A stretch of 32,181 nucleotides of DNA from Ga0074130 sp035492055 (GCA_035492055.1 DATJJR010000090.1:1-32181); one strand, 5' to 3'; positions 20,623-29,281 are shown, numbered from the stretch's first letter. Numbers and translations: made by a program. The notes: generated by a model not told the origin, from the letters alone.

Positions 20623-23600
20623 ATGCCGAACAAGTCGATCGAACGCATGGTGTTTATCAGTTTCAGTGCGAGCGTGTCGCTCACGCTGGTCATCAGCGGC
20701 ATTGCCTGGCACAGCTCCTACAGCGCCAAGGAGGCCAGTCAATGGGTTGGACATACGCACGAGGTGCTATCCGAGCTGCAGCAAATTGCTTCCGATCTCT
20801 ATCGCGCCGAATCCTCGCAACGTGCCTATTTCATCACCGGCAGGGATGATCCTTATCTGATCGAGCGGCAAGCGGCGCTGAAAAGTCTCGAGGAGACCAT
20901 CGACTACGCCTCCGTCTTGACGCGCGACAACCCCTATCAGCAAAAACAGATCGCCACACTGGAAGAGGCAATCAAGGCACGCACGCAAACCCAGGACAGG
21001 ACACTGAAACTCTATTCGTCCACGTCGAACCTCAACTCGCCGGGGCTGCGCGAAAGCATGGCGCTGGGCACGAGCCAGATGATGGCGGTGGCCAGAATCC
21101 TCAGCCTGATGCGCGATGAGGAAATGCGGCTGCTGTCGATGCGCGAATCCGAAGCAGATACGCAGCATCTGGTCGAAACCATCTGCTTCGCAACATTGGT
21201 ACCGCTGGTCATTCTCCTGCTGTGCTTTCTGTTCTATCGCATCCGCAACGACATGCGCAAACGCGCGCGGGCAGAAGCGGCGCAACAGAAGCTCATTGCG
21301 ATTCTGGACGCAACACCGGATCTGGTCGCAATGGCGGAAAGCGACATGCAGCTCTCCTATCTCAATCGGGCAGGGCGCCGCATCCTCGGACTATCGGATC
21401 AGGCTCCCATCGGGCATCTCGGCATTGCAGACGTCACACCCCATGACGATATTTACGGCGAAGATCGTTTCAGCGTGGCCAATCAGCAGGGGGTGTGGCG
21501 GGGTGAAACTGCATTGACGCCACCGAACGGGGAGCCGATCCCGACGCTGCAAGTCATCATGGCGCACCCCTTGCCGAATGGAACGACAAGCTATTCGACC
21601 ATCGCTCACGACATTCGCGAAAGGCATCGTAGCGAAATCGCCCTGCGTGAAGCGGCGCTCTACGAGGAAAGTCACAGTCACGCACTCGCACTGTTCTCAA
21701 GCACCTTCGATCGCCGTGAAATTCTCGATGGCGTCCTCAGCCTGCTGGCGCAGCGCCATCCGTTCCCCCTCTCCGCCATTTATCTCCACGATGACTGGCG
21801 TGGCTGCTACGTCTGTGAAGCGAGCCGCGGCCTGCCGTTGGACATGAAACGCGAATTCAGAAGCGGCGAAGGGCTGCTCGGCGAAGCAGCGGCACGCAAG
21901 GAAGTCGCCTCGCTACCCGAATTCAAGGACAGCGGAATGCGCCTCGAAATCGGGCTCGGCGCAACACAACCGGCTGCAGTCATCATCGTCCCGATCATCT
22001 ATCAGAATCGAAGCATTGGCGTGATATCACTGGCCGCCTCACGGGCATTGACCGAACGCGACCATATTTTCATCGAGCGGCTGGCAACCCAACTCGGCGC
22101 CGCATTGCACAACGTCAAGCTGTATGCAGACACGCGGCTACTTGCCGAGCAGTTGCGCGTCGGCAGTGAAGAAATCGCGCACAAGAACGCGGAACTCGAA
22201 CAAGCCAGCCAGACCAAATCGGAATTCCTGGCCAACATGTCACACGAATTGCGCACGCCATTGAATTCCATCATCGGATTTTCCGATGTACTCAAGGCCG
22301 GCATCGGTGGCGAGCTCAACGACAAACAGCTCGACTACATCGGCCGCATTAACCAGAGCGGTCAACACTTACTGGCGCTGATCAACGATATCCTCGATCT
22401 ATCAAAGGTCGAAGCCGGCAAGATGGAACTGGCGCTCTCTACGGTCAATATCCAGAATGCCATCAACGCCAGTCTTGCCATCGTCAGGGAAATCGCGGTA
22501 CAGCGACGTATTCAACTGAGCGTCGAAGTCGAGCAGGATCTGTCCGGCATCCTGGCCGATGAGCGGAAATTCAAGCAGATTCTTTACAACCTTCTGTCCA
22601 ATGCAATCAAGTTCTCGCGCGAAGACACACAGGTCCGCATATTCGCCCGTCGCGTGCCGCGCAGCGAAGTAGGCATGCTGGACACGGGGCGTCCACACCG
22701 TGCCTTGCCGATGCGGCCCGGCGATTTCGATGACTTTCTCGAAATCACGGTTGCAGATCAGGGCATCGGCATTTCTCAGGAAGGACTGGATCGACTCTTC
22801 CAGCCCTTCACACAAGTTGATAGCAGTCTGTCGCGGAAATTCGAAGGCACCGGGCTTGGGCTAGTGATGATCATGCGTCTGGCCGAATTGCATGGTGGTA
22901 GCGCCGGTGTCAGCAGCCAGGAAGGCGAAGGCAGCAGTTTCACCGTGTGGTTGCCGCTGCGTGAAGGCATAACCATATCGATTGTGAAATCTGCCGAGAA
23001 TACAGCGGCCCCACTTGCGTCGAAAGTAACGAAAACGCGTCAGGCAACCGGCCGTGTCCTGGTCGTCGAGGACGATGACAAGGCTGCCGAACTCATACGC
23101 CTGCAGCTTGAAGCCGAAGGTTTGCAAATCGAACGCGCCAGTACCGCAGAAGAAGCGCTTGCGCTCGCCAAAAAGGAAAAATTCTCGCTCGTCACGCTCG
23201 ACATTCTCTTGCCCGGCATGGATGGCTGGGAATTCCTCGCCCGCATAAAGGAGTCGCCCGAAACGGCCTCGCTCCCGGTGGTCATCATCTCCGTCGTCGC
23301 CGACGAAAATCGAGGACTGTCGCTCGGTGCCTCAGCAATCCTGCAGAAACCGATCACGCATCAGATGCTGGTCGAGGCACTCGACGGACTCGGACTGAAA
23401 CGTTCCCCAGGCGAAAAACTGAACGTACTTGTTGTCGACGATGATCCCCGTTCCGTGGAAATCATTGCCAGCTATCTGAACAAGGCCGATTGCACAGCCA
23501 TACGGACCTACGGCGGCAGGGACGGCATTGTCACTGCGACAAAACTGCAACCGGATCTGATCGTGCTCGATCTCATGATGCCCGACATGTCCGGCTTCGA

Positions 23601-23787
23601 AGTGGTGGAAGCCCTCAAAAGTGACAAGCGTACTGCACGAATTCCGATTCTGGTGGTCACCGCAAAGCAGATCGTTCAGGCGGACCGTGACATCTTGAAC
23701 GGCAACGTCATGCAGATCATTGAAAAATCCGAGTTTAATCACGGCCGCTTCATCAGCGAAGTGCGCCGGGTGCTTGGCTCATCCTGA
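20623..23787 (+). CDS. CHASE3-PAS-GAF hybrid histidine kinase with two receiver domains
   Basis: A 1054-residue membrane sensor. First helix about residues 9-28, then a periplasmic CHASE3-like domain (RAESSQRAYFITGRDDPYLI through about 185) and a second helix around 188-206. Cytoplasmic part: PAS (about 220-340, ILDATPDLVAMAESDMQLSY), GAF (about 350-510), and HisKA with phospho-acceptor His541 in NMSHELRTPLNSIIGFSD. The HATPase follows (NLLSNAIKFS, VADQGIGIS, FEGTGLGLVMIMRLAELHGG). REC1 has phospho-Asp860 (VTLDILLPGMDGWEF) and REC2 Asp983 (IVLDLMMPDMSGFEV); there is no Hpt domain. GGAG 6 nt upstream supports the start. The signal is unknown; CHASE3 kinases commonly control development or envelope state. 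A stand-alone receiver gene follows 11 nt later, suggesting one relay. No DNA-binding output is nearby. Confidence 0.93.
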   Translation: MPNKSIERMVFISFSASVSLTLVISGIAWHSSYSAKEASQWVGHTHEVLSELQQIASDLYRAESSQRAYFITGRDDPYLIERQAALKSLEETIDYASVLTRDNPYQQKQIATLEEAIKARTQTQDRTLKLYSSTSNLNSPGLRESMALGTSQMMAVARILSLMRDEEMRLLSMRESEADTQHLVETICFATLVPLVILLLCFLFYRIRNDMRKRARAEAAQQKLIAILDATPDLVAMAESDMQLSYLNRAGRRILGLSDQAPIGHLGIADVTPHDDIYGEDRFSVANQQGVWRGETALTPPNGEPIPTLQVIMAHPLPNGTTSYSTIAHDIRERHRSEIALREAALYEESHSHALALFSSTFDRREILDGVLSLLAQRHPFPLSAIYLHDDWRGCYVCEASRGLPLDMKREFRSGEGLLGEAAARKEVASLPEFKDSGMRLEIGLGATQPAAVIIVPIIYQNRSIGVISLAASRALTERDHIFIERLATQLGAALHNVKLYADTRLLAEQLRVGSEEIAHKNAELEQASQTKSEFLANMSHELRTPLNSIIGFSDVLKAGIGGELNDKQLDYIGRINQSGQHLLALINDILDLSKVEAGKMELALSTVNIQNAINASLAIVREIAVQRRIQLSVEVEQDLSGILADERKFKQILYNLLSNAIKFSREDTQVRIFARRVPRSEVGMLDTGRPHRALPMRPGDFDDFLEITVADQGIGISQEGLDRLFQPFTQVDSSLSRKFEGTGLGLVMIMRLAELHGGSAGVSSQEGEGSSFTVWLPLREGITISIVKSAENTAAPLASKVTKTRQATGRVLVVEDDDKAAELIRLQLEAEGLQIERASTAEEALALAKKEKFSLVTLDILLPGMDGWEFLARIKESPETASLPVVIISVVADENRGLSLGASAILQKPITHQMLVEALDGLGLKRSPGEKLNVLVVDDDPRSVEIIASYLNKADCTAIRTYGGRDGIVTATKLQPDLIVLDLMMPDMSGFEVVEALKSDKRTARIPILVVTAKQIVQADRDILNGNVMQIIEKSEFNHGRFISEVRRVLGSS

Positions 23788-23798
23788 GGGGAAAGACA

Positions 23799-24167
23799 AT
23801 GGCGTCAATACTGGTTGTCGAAGACAATCCTTCCAACATGAAGCTGGTGTCGCTGATTCTGGACTCGATGGGACACAATGTCATCGAAGCGCACGATGCG
23901 CCTGAAGGGATTCAGATCGCAAAGACGCAGAACCCCGTCCTGATCCTGATGGACATCCAGTTGCCAGGCATGGATGGTCTTGAAGCAACGCGCAGGCTCA
24001 AGCAGGACTCTTCGACGCAATCGATCAAAGTGGTCGCCCTGACGGCCTTTGCCATGAAAGGTGACGAAGAAAGAATTCTGGCAGCAGGTTGCGATGCCTA
24101 TATATCGAAGCCGATACAGCACCTTGATTTCGTTGCAAAGATCAACGAGCTGTTGGCCTCAGCATGA
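23799..24167 (+). CDS. Stand-alone receiver protein (CheY/DivK-like)
   Basis: A 122-residue single receiver domain. It contains the acidic pair in LVVEDNPSNMKLV, phospho-acceptor Asp52 in LILMDIQLPGMDGLEATRRL, the switch Thr in VVALTAFAMKGDEERIL and the Lys in AYISKPIQHLDFV. The MDIQLPGMDG and AFAMKGDEE segments resemble DivK/Spo0F-type phosphorelay shuttles more than the chemotaxis CheY group. A strong GAGGGGAA Shine-Dalgarno lies about 7 nt upstream, and the gene starts 11 nt after the hybrid kinase stop, so it is probably the kinase's soluble phosphoryl acceptor. It carries no output domain. Confidence 0.93.
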   Translation: MASILVVEDNPSNMKLVSLILDSMGHNVIEAHDAPEGIQIAKTQNPVLILMDIQLPGMDGLEATRRLKQDSSTQSIKVVALTAFAMKGDEERILAAGCDAYISKPIQHLDFVAKINELLASA

Positions 24168-24187
24168 TCAGGATGACAGACAAAAAT

Positions 24188-24228
24188 CCACGCATCCAAA
24201 TGTATTTGCAATGATTCGAGATGCGTGG
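24188..24228. terminator. Candidate terminator between the receiver gene and tonB
   Basis: CCACGCATC (24188-24196) and GATGCGTGG (24220-24228) form a perfect 9-bp stem with a 23-nt loop. On the minus strand the stem is followed by ATTTTTG, fitting the end of the TonB cassette; on the plus strand only CGCTTTCCC follows. The large loop makes it less than ideal. Confidence 0.5.
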
Positions 24229-24238
24229 CGCTTTCCCG

Positions 24239-24889
24239 CTACTGAATCCTGATGTGGATTTCCTGAACTGAAGCAATCGGCCGATTTTCCGAGACGGCCG
24301 GGAAAAAACGCCATTGCTGCAGCGTTTCCAGCACCAATCGATTGAGACGCGGATTCGGCGTCGGCTGAATCAATTCAACGCTTGCACTACCGTCAACGGC
24401 GATATGAAAGCGTGCGGTGACAGTCATGTTGATGGCCTCGTCGCGCAAGTCATCCGGGATCTTCGGCAATGGACTGATGATGGCGCGCGCGCCCCCAGTG
24501 TTACCGGCATTGGATGAAACATTCGTCGGTGCCGGTGTCGAAGGTGCTGGTGTGGCAGGCGTTGCTGGTGCAGCAGGAGCAACTTGCGGTACGCTCGGCG
24601 TGCGTTGCTGCTGCGTTGCCGGCACAGCGCGTGGGACAGGTAACGGATCCTTGGGCGGGGCTGGCGGTGTTGCTGGTGCATGTTCATGTGCCACACCGCT
24701 CGGCGGCAGCTCAATCAATTGCGCATCGACCGGCTTTTCAGGCGTCGGGGGTGGCAGCGGCGTATCGTGACCGAGAAAAAGAGATGCCAGCCACAACATG
24801 CCCGCACCCAGCAGGCAGGCGCCCGGCACGGTCCAGCGCAACCGCCGCTCGAAGCCGTCGCGTGTGCGGTACGTCACGCTAGTCGGCAT
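24239..24889 (-). CDS. tonB: TonB-family energy transducer
   Basis: Links the inner-membrane proton-driven ExbBD motor to an outer-membrane receptor; 216 residues. A basic cytoplasmic start (TRDGFERRLRW) leads to one membrane helix (about residues 22-40, CLLGAGMLWLASLFLG), then a Pro/Ala-rich spanning segment (about 45-130, LPPPTPEKPVDAQLIELPPS and further). The C-terminal TonB domain has VTARFHIAVDGSASVELIQP, LNRLVLETLQQWRFFPA and a final beta strand. The His in the membrane helix important in E. coli TonB is at best at its edge (GHDT). It overlaps exbD by 11 nt and is the last gene of the cassette, so it probably serves the receptor encoded beside it. Confidence 0.9.
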   Translation of the reverse strand: MPTSVTYRTRDGFERRLRWTVPGACLLGAGMLWLASLFLGHDTPLPPPTPEKPVDAQLIELPPSGVAHEHAPATPPAPPKDPLPVPRAVPATQQQRTPSVPQVAPAAPATPATPAPSTPAPTNVSSNAGNTGGARAIISPLPKIPDDLRDEAINMTVTARFHIAVDGSASVELIQPTPNPRLNRLVLETLQQWRFFPAVSENRPIASVQEIHIRIQ

Positions 24890-25283
24890 GCTTCACCGCA
24901 ATCAGGAAATGTTCTGCACCGGCTTGTCGCGCACGCAGCATGGCCTGCACCGTGATGCCATTGGGCGCAGCACTGTCGGCCGCCACGATGAGACTGCCGT
25001 CGCCATTCGCCAGCATCGGCTGCAGCATCGTCGATAGCGTATCCAGCGTAACTGGCGTCTTGTCGAGATAGATGCGGCTGTCGGCCGTGATGGTGAGCGT
25101 GGTCGGTGTCTTGGCCTGCATGACCGCCGCCTTGCCTTGCGGCAAGTTAACCGGCAACGAATGCAAATGTTGCATCGACAGCGATGCAAGCATGAACGTC
25201 GCCAGCAGGAAGAACATCACGTCGATCATCGGAATGATCTCGATGCGCCCCCGCTTGGCTTCGCGCGATCTACGCAGTTTCAT
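24879..25283 (-). CDS. exbD: Biopolymer transport protein ExbD
   Basis: Proton-channel subunit of the TonB motor; 134 residues. A short cytoplasmic N-terminus (MKLRRSREAKRGRIEIIPMI) leads to a single membrane helix starting IDVMFFLLATFMLASLSM, in which the Asp in MIDVMFFLL is the conserved proton-bearing residue. The periplasmic domain carries VNLPQGKAA, LTITADSRIYLDKTPV and IVAADSAAPNGITVQAMLRA, typical of ExbD/TolR. The start overlaps exbB by 14 nt and the stop overlaps tonB by 11 nt. Cassette context with a receptor makes ExbD more likely than TolR, since no tolA, tolB or pal is present. Confidence 0.94.
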   Translation of the reverse strand: MKLRRSREAKRGRIEIIPMIDVMFFLLATFMLASLSMQHLHSLPVNLPQGKAAVMQAKTPTTLTITADSRIYLDKTPVTLDTLSTMLQPMLANGDGSLIVAADSAAPNGITVQAMLRARQAGAEHFLIAVKHAD

Positions 25284-25923
25284 GAGCCGTTCCCCGTTCG
25301 TGCTCGCCCAGGCGGATGTTGTCGATCAAACGTGTACCCAGACGCTCCATCTCGTCGAGCGTCTGCGACTGGCGACGTGAAAAGAAATTGTAGGCAAACA
25401 GCGAGAGCACCGCGATGCACAAGCCCAGTGCCGTGGCGATCAAGGCTTGGGCAACGCCGCCGGTAATCCCGGTCGGGTCGACCAAACCACTGCCGCCGAT
25501 CAGCTTGAAGGAATTCATCATGCCGGTGATTGTGCCAAGCAGACCGAGCAAAGGCGCGGCCGTCGTCACGGTTTCCAGCACCCACAATCCACGGCTGAGT
25601 GCTTTCTCAATCAATTGCGCTTCATCGCCCGCGCGCGATTCCACCCACCATGCCGGCTTGCTCTTGTTCTCCGCAATGACGCCGAAGAAGCGGCCGAAAT
25701 AATTTCCTTCGGCCAGCTTTCCAAGCTCGGCATCAAGCACGCTCCAGTCGAATCCGTAGGTCTCGACGAGATTCAGCAGCGACTGCGGCAAGCGGACATA
25801 ACGCCAATAGACGTACAGTTTGTCGAGCGTGATGACCAGTGCCAGCAACGCCATGGCGAGCAACGGATAAACCATTGCGCCGCCGAACTGGAGCGCAGTC
25901 AATGCTTCATGAAGATCTTGCAT
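25270..25923 (-). CDS. exbB: Biopolymer transport protein ExbB
   Basis: Motor subunit of the TonB system, MotA/TolQ/ExbB family; 217 residues. It has three membrane segments: about residues 17-32 (MVYPLLAMALLALVITLDKL), about 120-142 (VTTAAPLLGLLGTITGMMNS) and about 160-182 (VAQALIATALGLCIAVLSLF). The family motif APLLGLLGTITGMMNSF and GGVAQALIATALGLCIAV are both intact, including the Thr lining the proton path. It begins 17 nt after the receptor stop, with a weak GGA-type Shine-Dalgarno, and overlaps exbD by 14 nt. The order receptor-exbB-exbD-tonB indicates a dedicated energy module. Confidence 0.94.
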   Translation of the reverse strand: MQDLHEALTALQFGGAMVYPLLAMALLALVITLDKLYVYWRYVRLPQSLLNLVETYGFDWSVLDAELGKLAEGNYFGRFFGVIAENKSKPAWWVESRAGDEAQLIEKALSRGLWVLETVTTAAPLLGLLGTITGMMNSFKLIGGSGLVDPTGITGGVAQALIATALGLCIAVLSLFAYNFFSRRQSQTLDEMERLGTRLIDNIRLGEHERGTAHETA

Positions 25924-25940
25924 GATGGGTGTCCAAAAGA

Positions 25941-28310
25941 TTAGAAGTATTTGCTGACGCCGACGAGAATGCTGCGATGCATACCGTATTGCGGTGCAAA
26001 GACACCGATGCCGGAACCATCGCGAATTTCGTAGACCTTGTCGAGCAAGTTGTTGACCGTCAGGCGCAGCTCGACAGGGCCAGTACCGTCGAAATCAACC
26101 TTGTGTGTCGCGCCAAGATTGACCAGGGTGTACGAGGGCAAACTGCCGGTGTTGGCAAAGCCATCACGCAAGCCGCTCTGATACGTGACATTTCCGGAGA
26201 ACTGCGTACCTTGCCAAAGATATGCCGCGCCCAGTGAAGCCGTCACGGCCTGCTCGTGGTCCACGTTGACCCAATTGCTTGCAGCATAGGCAAGTTCATC
26301 CTGTTCGAAGAGATATTGCCCCGACACAATGTTGCGTGCCTTGCTGACATTGCGCGCCACATTTGCATACGCCGAGAAATTGTCCGACTTGTAATTTGCG
26401 GTCAACTCCATGCCGTAGATGCGGCCTTCGGCATAGTTGAACGGTGTGAGCAACAGTGCCGGACCGAACTGACCTTCGTCGATGGTGTTCTGTGAATGCT
26501 TGAAATACGCATCCGCACCGACTGACAACTTCGACGTGAGCTGATGGTCGACGCCGAGATCGTAGTAGTCGTCGCGCTCAGCCTTGACTGGAGAGTTCTG
26601 GCCGCTGGCCGCATTCGTTGTGTTCTGGAAGAGTGCCAGATCACTGGTCGATACCAGCTCGGTCGGCGGCGGCGTGAAATAACGCGAGTAGCCGACATGC
26701 CACGTGGTTTGCTTGCTCCATTGGTACACGGCATTGATGCGCGGACTGAACTGCTCTTCGTCGACATACGCGTGAACGCTATCGAAACGGCCACCGTAAT
26801 TCAGCGTCAGATTGTCCAGCACCTTCCACTCATCCTGCAGGTAAACGCCGATTGTCGTGTTGCCGTTGCGGCTCTGATTGTCGGCAATGCTGAATGGCGC
26901 ACCCGATACCAGGCCACCGGCATCGGTCGGAAAGACAGTCGACGTGTTGTCGCTGATGACATTCTCGACATTGCCGTAGAGGCCCATGCGCAGCGTGTGC
27001 GTAGGCGTCATGCGATAGGTGCCATCAAGCTGCAGGCCGTTGCTTACGCTGCTGCGATAGATGTCGGATGCAACGCCGTTGAACACAAGGTTGCCGATGA
27101 CATCCGGCTCGTAATGGAAATTCGAATAGCGCGTGAACAACGATGCCTGGTAGTCGAATGCATCGCTCAGCGAGCCTTGCAGCGCCAGTACCGCAAAGCT
27201 GTTGCTCTCGTGTTGCTGATCATTCAGGTTCGCCGAGTTGAAACCCGTCAATCCGAGTTGCGACATGATCCCAAGCCCGTTTGGGTCAGGCGTTTGGCCC
27301 GGATTGTTCGGGATCTGGAATTGCCCGCTGTACGTGCCGAACATGAAACTGACCTTGGTGGCCGGATCGATCAGATACGATAGATAACCGAAAGCACGCG
27401 CCTGTTTTGTGTTGTCATGCAGCGGCGTCGTGCTCGACGTCGGGTTTTCGATACCGACATTGTTCGACAGATAGCTCGCGTTGAAGAAATAGGACAACGG
27501 CCCGTCCGTCTTTCCGTATTCAATGCTCGGATTGACCGTGTTGTTGCTGCCGGCAAGCATGTCGATGCGGCCGCCATCGTAATCGTTGCGCGTGGTGATA
27601 TCGACAACCCCGGCGGTGTGCAAGCCGTATTGCGCAGGCAATGCGCCCGTCAGCAGATTGATGTTCTGCGCAAAGCGTGTATCAAACGCTTGCCCGAAAC
27701 CGCTGATGCCATCGGGTAGCTCAATACCGTTGACGCGATACTGGATGTTGGCGTGATCGCCGCGAATATGAATTTGCCCGTAGGAATCATTGACCACGCC
27801 CGGTGCCTGCAACAGCACTTGATTCATCGGCGTGGCGTCGCCCTGCGGCAAGGCTGCAATATCGTCCTTGCTGAAACCGTAGCTGCTGGCGCCAATCTGC
27901 GCTGCAATCTTTTGTCGCGACGCCACGGGCGCCTGCGTCTGCACGGTGACATCCAGCGCTGCAGCGGAAGCCAGCACCACCGTCGTGGTTTTGCTTGCAG
28001 TGTCCGCACTCAGCAAAACAATGCCGGTACTCGATTGGAAGCCGGCCTTTTTGACAACGAGCGCATAACTGCCGGCAGGAATGTTAGAGAAAACGACCCG
28101 ACCGGCATTATCACTGCGCGCCGTACCGAGCGTTTCACCCGCGGCGTTCTGAAGTTGGACATCGGCACCGATGACAGGGCGACCAAGTGCATCCTGAATC
28201 AAGGCGGGAATATTGCCGGCGTTGGGTACGGCAGCGCATGCCACACCGGGAACAGCAACAACCAGGGCAGACGCAAGCGCGCCGCCCCACAGGGGAAAAC
28301 GTGAAGACAT
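25941..28310 (-). CDS. TonB-dependent outer-membrane receptor with N-terminal carboxypeptidase-regulatory-like domain
   Basis: A 789-residue active-transport receptor. A signal peptide (about residues 1-26, LASALVVAVPGVACA) is followed by a CarboxypepD_reg-like beta sandwich (about 30-112, IQDALGRPVIGADVQLQNAA). The plug follows (about 130-245), with NQVLLQAPGVV, GQIHIRGDHANIQYRVNGIE and AGVVDITT. The 22-strand-type barrel ends in YGMHRSILVGVSKYF with the C-terminal Phe. AGGAG about 6 nt upstream fixes the ATG. Extra N-terminal sandwiches of this kind are known in Oar-like receptors. The substrate cannot be read directly; an adjacent His/Cys-rich protein suggests a metal or metal complex. No siderophore-receptor-specific features or ferric uptake regulator site were seen. 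Confidence 0.92.
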   Translation of the reverse strand: MSSRFPLWGGALASALVVAVPGVACAAVPNAGNIPALIQDALGRPVIGADVQLQNAAGETLGTARSDNAGRVVFSNIPAGSYALVVKKAGFQSSTGIVLLSADTASKTTTVVLASAAALDVTVQTQAPVASRQKIAAQIGASSYGFSKDDIAALPQGDATPMNQVLLQAPGVVNDSYGQIHIRGDHANIQYRVNGIELPDGISGFGQAFDTRFAQNINLLTGALPAQYGLHTAGVVDITTRNDYDGGRIDMLAGSNNTVNPSIEYGKTDGPLSYFFNASYLSNNVGIENPTSSTTPLHDNTKQARAFGYLSYLIDPATKVSFMFGTYSGQFQIPNNPGQTPDPNGLGIMSQLGLTGFNSANLNDQQHESNSFAVLALQGSLSDAFDYQASLFTRYSNFHYEPDVIGNLVFNGVASDIYRSSVSNGLQLDGTYRMTPTHTLRMGLYGNVENVISDNTSTVFPTDAGGLVSGAPFSIADNQSRNGNTTIGVYLQDEWKVLDNLTLNYGGRFDSVHAYVDEEQFSPRINAVYQWSKQTTWHVGYSRYFTPPPTELVSTSDLALFQNTTNAASGQNSPVKAERDDYYDLGVDHQLTSKLSVGADAYFKHSQNTIDEGQFGPALLLTPFNYAEGRIYGMELTANYKSDNFSAYANVARNVSKARNIVSGQYLFEQDELAYAASNWVNVDHEQAVTASLGAAYLWQGTQFSGNVTYQSGLRDGFANTGSLPSYTLVNLGATHKVDFDGTGPVELRLTVNNLLDKVYEIRDGSGIGVFAPQYGMHRSILVGVSKYF

Positions 28311-28339
28311 TTTTTACTCCTGAAACGAACACACCATGC

Positions 28340-28356
28340 CGTTCCATGGCGGAACG
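28340..28356. promoter_or_regulatory. Perfect dyad upstream of the receptor gene
   Basis: CGTTCC (28340-28345) and GGAACG (28351-28356) flank ATGGC, giving a 6-bp hairpin or operator-like dyad about 30 nt upstream of the receptor ATG, in the 63-nt gap after the small His/Cys-rich gene. It could be an mRNA stem or a protein site. Confidence 0.35.
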
Positions 28357-28373
28357 ACACTCGCTTTGTTTAT

Positions 28374-28706
28374 CTAGATGGCGAGAGGTGTGACAGGAGG
28401 CGCGCGCGAATGATAAGCGTGCGGCGGCAACGCATCGGCGATGCTGCGCCAGAACGTACTTGGCGGGGTGAAGTAAAGCAGGAACCAATTGGCCGGCTGG
28501 GTGACGGGCACCGGCGCCGGCGCATCGCTGACATGGTGAATCGCCACCAGGCAGATGGGGCAGTTTTCTTCCGTCACCCCGTCATGGTGGCGATGCAATG
28601 CCTCGAGCATTTGCATGCCAATTAGAAGCGCAATGACCAAGCCACCGATCCAGAGACGGTAGCGTGCCATGCGGCTCAAATAGCCATGAATGGATGCCGG
28701 TTTCAT
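28374..28706 (-). CDS. Small membrane protein with His/Cys cluster, DUF2946-like
   Basis: A 110-residue protein that heads the TonB cassette. A basic start leads to one hydrophobic helix (about residues 17-35, LWIGGLVIALLIGMQMLEAL), immediately followed by HRHHDGVTEENCPICLVAIH and a further His: four His and a Cys-x-x-Cys within about 20 residues, a plausible metal site. A Pro-rich stretch and a second weakly hydrophobic segment (FLLYFTPPSTFW) precede the tail YHSRAPPVTPLAI. The pattern recalls DUF2946-type proteins often found near copper or other metal receptors; I could not confirm the family. An alternative ATG 12 codons in (28670) is possible. Which metal, if any, is not shown. Confidence 0.75.
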   Translation of the reverse strand: MKPASIHGYLSRMARYRLWIGGLVIALLIGMQMLEALHRHHDGVTEENCPICLVAIHHVSDAPAPVPVTQPANWFLLYFTPPSTFWRSIADALPPHAYHSRAPPVTPLAI

Positions 28707-28909
28707 TACGTAGGGTTGGAATGTGCCGCAGCAGAACCCGTTGGACAGCGTCGTGCTTGATCAACGCCGGGACAGCCCATTGCAGGGCCGAAAACCCAAC
28801 CGGTCAGGGGTTTAAAACGGAAGCAGGTCACACTCTAAAGACAAATCCTGTCGTTAATCTGACGAATGGCCGTCACGCAAACCCGTCACACGAGCACGAG
28901 AAGTAGACA
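28707..28909 (-). promoter_or_regulatory. 203-nt leader region of the TonB cassette
   Basis: No gene is supported here. Read on the minus strand it has two small consecutive stems: AAACCC/GGGTTT (28792-28797 with 28808-28813, loop of 10) and GCCC/GGGC (28775-28778 with 28785-28788). It lacks the conserved boxes of a cobalamin riboswitch. I found no strong promoter pair, but the cassette promoter should lie here. Confidence 0.35.
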
Positions 28910-29281
28910 TCACGTCAGCTTCAGCCGAATCTCGGCTTCGTAACCCGCACTTTCGCAATCGCCATAAATATCCGGTTTGCGTACCCAGACGCGTGCGCCC
29001 GCCACGCCTTCAAGGCTTGCGCAAAAACTGAGGATTTCGTGGCACAGCGTTTCCTGCAATTTGAAATGCCGATTGGCAACCAGCTTCGGCATGCCTTGGT
29101 AAACGGTGTCGTAATCGACCGTGCTGTTCACGTCGTCCGGCAATACATTCGAAATCGGTGCAAGGCGCAACTCAATGTCGATCAGCACACGTTGCGGGCG
29201 ATTCACTTCACCATGATGAAAACCGATCAATACCGGCAGGCTGAGTTTTTTGATGCTGATGCAGCGGTTGAAAAAATCCAT
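28910..29281 (-). CDS. folB: Dihydroneopterin aldolase family protein
   Basis: A FolB-type aldolase of folate biosynthesis that cleaves dihydroneopterin to the hydroxymethyl pterin; 123 residues. Family motifs are IGFHHGEVNRPQRVLIDIEL (with the substrate-binding Glu in the HGEVN segment), VDYDTVYQGM, LQETLCHEIL and VRKPDIYGDCESAGYEAEI, where the Lys before Pro is the catalytic base. The QETLC and KPDxYxDC segments match the betaproteobacterial type. It begins 37 nt beyond the metE terminator, so it probably has its own promoter. The link to metE is metabolic: MetE uses methyl-tetrahydrofolate. Some family members act as pterin epimerases, so the exact reaction is inferred. Confidence 0.88.
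   Translation of the reverse strand: MDFFNRCISIKKLSLPVLIGFHHGEVNRPQRVLIDIELRLAPISNVLPDDVNSTVDYDTVYQGMPKLVANRHFKLQETLCHEILSFCASLEGVAGARVWVRKPDIYGDCESAGYEAEIRLKLT

Noticed and set aside
28664..28906. 80-codon plus-strand open frame
   Set aside because: Partly antisense to the small His/Cys protein gene, no ribosome site and no recognisable protein features.
28707..28909. Cobalamin riboswitch upstream of the TonB cassette
   Set aside because: TonB receptors often have one, but the conserved B12-box bases are absent on either strand.
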